Part shown: piece after piece, positions 62,021-64,000 of the stretch | How positions within the stretch are numbered: the first letter of the stretch is position 1 | Layout of the letters: the number at the start of each line of letters is the position of its first letter | Assembly: GCA_023440865.1 (NCBI GenBank) | Contig: JAEXRM010000061.1 | Location: forward strand, 4,230 to 68,229 | Length of the DNA: 64,000 bases | Source of the DNA: Bacillota bacterium | GTDB lineage: Bacteria; Bacillota; Clostridia; DSM-8532 | Direction: 5' to 3' | Notes under the pieces: generated by a model | Databases searched by the model: none | Told to the model about the DNA's origin: nothing | What the model saw: only the letters and a program-made list of their open reading frames with translations | Translations under genes and position numbers: made by a program

Positions 62021-62794
62021 ATGTGTCATGACAAGATCATCGACTGCATCATGAAAGGACACGCCGCCTATTGGGATCTGCTGGGCGGCATGCGGGGAAA
62101 CACCATGCACAAGGGTGATGTTTGCTGGCTCTCCGGAGACATCCATTTTTCATACGCGATGAAGCTGCACGGACCGGATTATCGCACGCAGCTTGATCAT
62201 GTCGTCGAACGAATCAGGCACAGGGAAATCCCCGGCAACATCCCTGTTTCCCCGGATTCAGCCGACGATGGGGCCGATCTGACTGAGTATGTCGACAAGA
62301 CCGGGTTGTTCAAGGCATCCTTCACATCGCTTGGCATGGCGAAGACGCTGGATGCCGGTGTTTCCCACCCCAAGGCCGACAAGCGCCTGAACCTGTACAG
62401 GGTGAACCATATGGGCGATTTGAAAATGTGCGGCGCAATTCTCAACGCGGCCTTCGCGTATGACTTGTTTTCCTTTGAACACTATCTTGACGCATTCAAC
62501 GCACGGGAAGTCGCCTTCCATTTGGCCGAATGCAACGGGCTGCCGGTCGGCGCGTGCATGTCGATCCTGCAGGAGGACATACTTGATATTGCATGGGTCG
62601 GCACATTGAGCGGTTATCGGAAAAAAGGCATTGCCGGCTGCCTGATTCAGGCGGCTGAAGGGGACGCAATGCGGAAAGGGGCAGCCATTGCGGTGCTGAC
62701 GGCATCCGAAGGCGCCATCCATGCGTATCAGCGCATTGGCTATCAGGGGTATTGCCGCTTCGTCAATTACGATTTCATAGACAGGCCGGAATGA
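62021..62794 (+). CDS. GNAT-family N-acetyltransferase
   Basis: A 257-residue protein; GGAGG is 9 bases before the ATG at 62021. The C-terminal half has the acetyl-CoA site VGTLSGYRKKGIAGCLIQAA (about residues 188-207), followed by AVLTASEGAIHAYQRIGYQ, typical of the fold. The N-terminal 120 residues are family-specific and unrecognised. Substrate unknown. It may be co-transcribed with the nitroreductase gene, 178 bases upstream. Confidence 0.82.
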   Translation: MCHDKIIDCIMKGHAAYWDLLGGMRGNTMHKGDVCWLSGDIHFSYAMKLHGPDYRTQLDHVVERIRHREIPGNIPVSPDSADDGADLTEYVDKTGLFKASFTSLGMAKTLDAGVSHPKADKRLNLYRVNHMGDLKMCGAILNAAFAYDLFSFEHYLDAFNAREVAFHLAECNGLPVGACMSILQEDILDIAWVGTLSGYRKKGIAGCLIQAAEGDAMRKGAAIAVLTASEGAIHAYQRIGYQGYCRFVNYDFIDRPE

Positions 62795-62817
62795 GGTCCT
62801 GCATGTGAAAACCCGAT

Positions 62818-62847
62818 TTGACAGGCGCCAGACGGTCTGCCTATCAT
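62818..62847 (+). promoter_or_regulatory. Promoter of the acyltransferase gene
   Basis: A consensus TTGACA (62818-62823) and TATCAT (62842-62847) are 18 bases apart, 54 bases before the ATG at 62902. Confidence 0.65.
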
Positions 62848-62901
62848 GGGAGGAGAGCCGTCGACGCCTTTGCGCATGCGGCATCCAGCACGGAGGAAAT
62901 C

Positions 62902-64000
62902 ATGGGAAACCATGACAGGACCCATGTTCCCATATATGAAGCACGCACGCGCCACCACCTCGGCCCTTCGAAAACGTCGAAGGCCGTCCTTGCCATCGCA
63001 CGTGCACTCTCTCCCCTCTATGCGCGCATCATCCTCCGGTACGAGGGTTTCGACCTGTCACGGGCGGGCCCGTTGCTCACGGCTTTCAAAGACTTCCAGG
63101 AGGGGCGTACCCGCCTCCTCATCGCTTTCCGGCATCCATACGGAGACGAGCCGCAGCTTGTCCATCATGTCATCGACTGCCTGCTTCCCCGTGAGGCACG
63201 GCGGCTCGGCATGCCGCTTCCGTACCGTCCGCACGCCCGATTCGTGCATGGCTACGAGGTCGCGCTCTGGGGCGATGCCATCATCCGGTGGATCCTGCCG
63301 CGTTCCGGCGCCCTGCCCGTCCACCACCTGCACGCCGATCCGGCCGGGATGAAGGCCATCCGTTCCGTCATGCTCGATGACCCCTGTCCGCTCGCGCTCG
63401 CACCGGAAGGGCAGGTGTCCTACCGCAGCGCCACCGTCCCCCGCCTGGAACCCGGAACAGCCCGCATCGCCTTCTGGTGCGCAAAGGACCTGGAAAAACG
63501 GAACAGGCCCGAGCAGGCCGTCATCCTGCCCCTGACGGTGCTCCACGAGTATAGGGAAAAGGACGCTTCGCGTCTGGTTGCGATGGTCCGCAGGCTGGAG
63601 AAGCAGTGCGGCATGACAGTCCAAGAAGCCGATTCACCGGTATTCCTCGGCCCGTATCCCTCCCGGAACCCCGGCTTTGCCGCCGCAATGCGCGACCGGC
63701 TGGTCGCACTCGAATGGCGGGTGATTGCTTTGGCGGAGGCGCATTACCAGGAGATCTGCGGGTATCAGGCACCAAAACCGGCAGAAGCGTCCGACGCCGT
63801 CACGCATCCCTGCAATGAGCCCGCAACCGGCACCTCTCCGGCCCGCGAACCGGATCATGCCGCCATGCGGATTCACGACCAACGCCTGCGGCAGCTTCGC
63901 TGGGACGGCCTCATGGAGGCGGCGCTGGAGACCGGCGAACGCATGATCGGATTTGATGCGCATCACGCGCCTCCGCATCCCGAAAAGGACACGTCCGTCC
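62902..64000 (+). CDS. Phospholipid/glycerol acyltransferase-like protein, cut by window edge
   Basis: An open frame of 366 codons runs off the right edge with no stop. GGAGG is 6-7 bases before the ATG at 62902. RHPYGDEP near residue 71-78, HLHADPAGMKAIRS and especially LALAPEGQVSYRSATVPRLEPGTARIAFW recall PlsC-like 1-acylglycerol-3-phosphate acyltransferases, with the glycine-rich E-G-x-x-S block clear and the H-x4-D motif atypical. The C-terminal extension beyond about 280 residues is unassigned. If correct, it acts at the membrane in phospholipid synthesis. A codon pattern like the rest of the window suggests a native gene. Confidence 0.7.
   Translation, partial: MGNHDRTHVPIYEARTRHHLGPSKTSKAVLAIARALSPLYARIILRYEGFDLSRAGPLLTAFKDFQEGRTRLLIAFRHPYGDEPQLVHHVIDCLLPREARRLGMPLPYRPHARFVHGYEVALWGDAIIRWILPRSGALPVHHLHADPAGMKAIRSVMLDDPCPLALAPEGQVSYRSATVPRLEPGTARIAFWCAKDLEKRNRPEQAVILPLTVLHEYREKDASRLVAMVRRLEKQCGMTVQEADSPVFLGPYPSRNPGFAAAMRDRLVALEWRVIALAEAHYQEICGYQAPKPAEASDAVTHPCNEPATGTSPAREPDHAAMRIHDQRLRQLRWDGLMEAALETGERMIGFDAHHAPPHPEKDTSV

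Noticed and set aside
62846..63352. Short frame at the start of the acyltransferase region
   Set aside because: It is out of frame with the PlsC-like protein beginning at 62902, which continues open to the window edge and has a ribosome-binding site.

Overview
The window is GC-rich, densely coded chromosomal DNA from a carbohydrate-degrading bacterium. It has no rRNA, tRNA, transposase, phage gene or CRISPR array that I could see. Three YesM/YesN-type two-component pairs, several LplABC-type carbohydrate ABC importers, lipoprotein binding proteins with Ser/Ala/Thr-rich linkers and a CcpA-like operator point to an anaerobic Clostridia-like Bacillota. Some spirochaetes carry the same gene types, and the partial acyltransferase at the right edge reminds me of spirochaetal proteins, so the phylum is not settled.

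Layout. (1) 151-9806, minus strand: a monosaccharide importer (permease, double ATPase, ChvE-like binding protein) preceded by a XylF-like binding protein, a YesN/YesM pair and a membrane-tethered sugar-binding protein. This matches the known XylFII-LytS-YesN arrangement for pentose sensing. (2) 9934-12036: a Cache-GGDEF-EAL c-di-GMP enzyme. (3) 12192-24101: a second kinase/regulator pair, a divergent orphan binding lipoprotein, and a convergent permease-permease-binding protein-GH2 beta-galactosidase operon. (4) 24443-26650: a two-barrel protein whose C-terminus is a GH53 galactanase. (5) 26743-42871, minus strand: a Rieske oxygenase, an SGNH esterase fused to a GH88/105-like hydrolase, a third kinase/regulator pair, an importer with two different binding proteins, a GH94 phosphorylase and a GH16 lipoprotein. 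(6) 43128-47532: an AEC transporter, an AraC regulator and a membrane-bound AraC sensor-regulator. (7) 47861-53584: an LplB-LplC-LplA operon ending in an unrecognised 632-residue protein that may be a polysaccharide lyase. (8) 53742-59035: an MBL hydrolase, then divergently an enolase-superfamily dehydratase, two SDRs (one degenerate) and an RraA-like aldolase, which looks like a sugar-acid pathway. (9) 59189-60817: a GH30-like lipoprotein. (10) 61228-64000: a nitroreductase, a GNAT acetyltransferase and an acyltransferase cut by the window edge; the first two differ from the rest in codon use.

Taken together the window reads as polysaccharide-utilisation loci. Lipoprotein hydrolases (GH16, GH30-like) cut polymers outside the cell. 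Binding proteins and ABC permeases import oligosaccharides. Cytoplasmic enzymes (GH2, GH53, esterase/GH105, GH94 phosphorylase, possible lyase) finish degradation. Each importer has its own sensor-regulator. Galactan or pectic rhamnogalacturonan and beta-glucan are plausible targets, but that is inference from enzyme families. The strongest candidates for new biology are the two-barrel GH53 fusion, the esterase-GH105 fusion beside a Rieske oxygenase, the unrecognised 632-residue protein, the GH16 with Asp replaced by Tyr in its catalytic motif, and the orphan paralogous binding protein beside a kinase/regulator pair.
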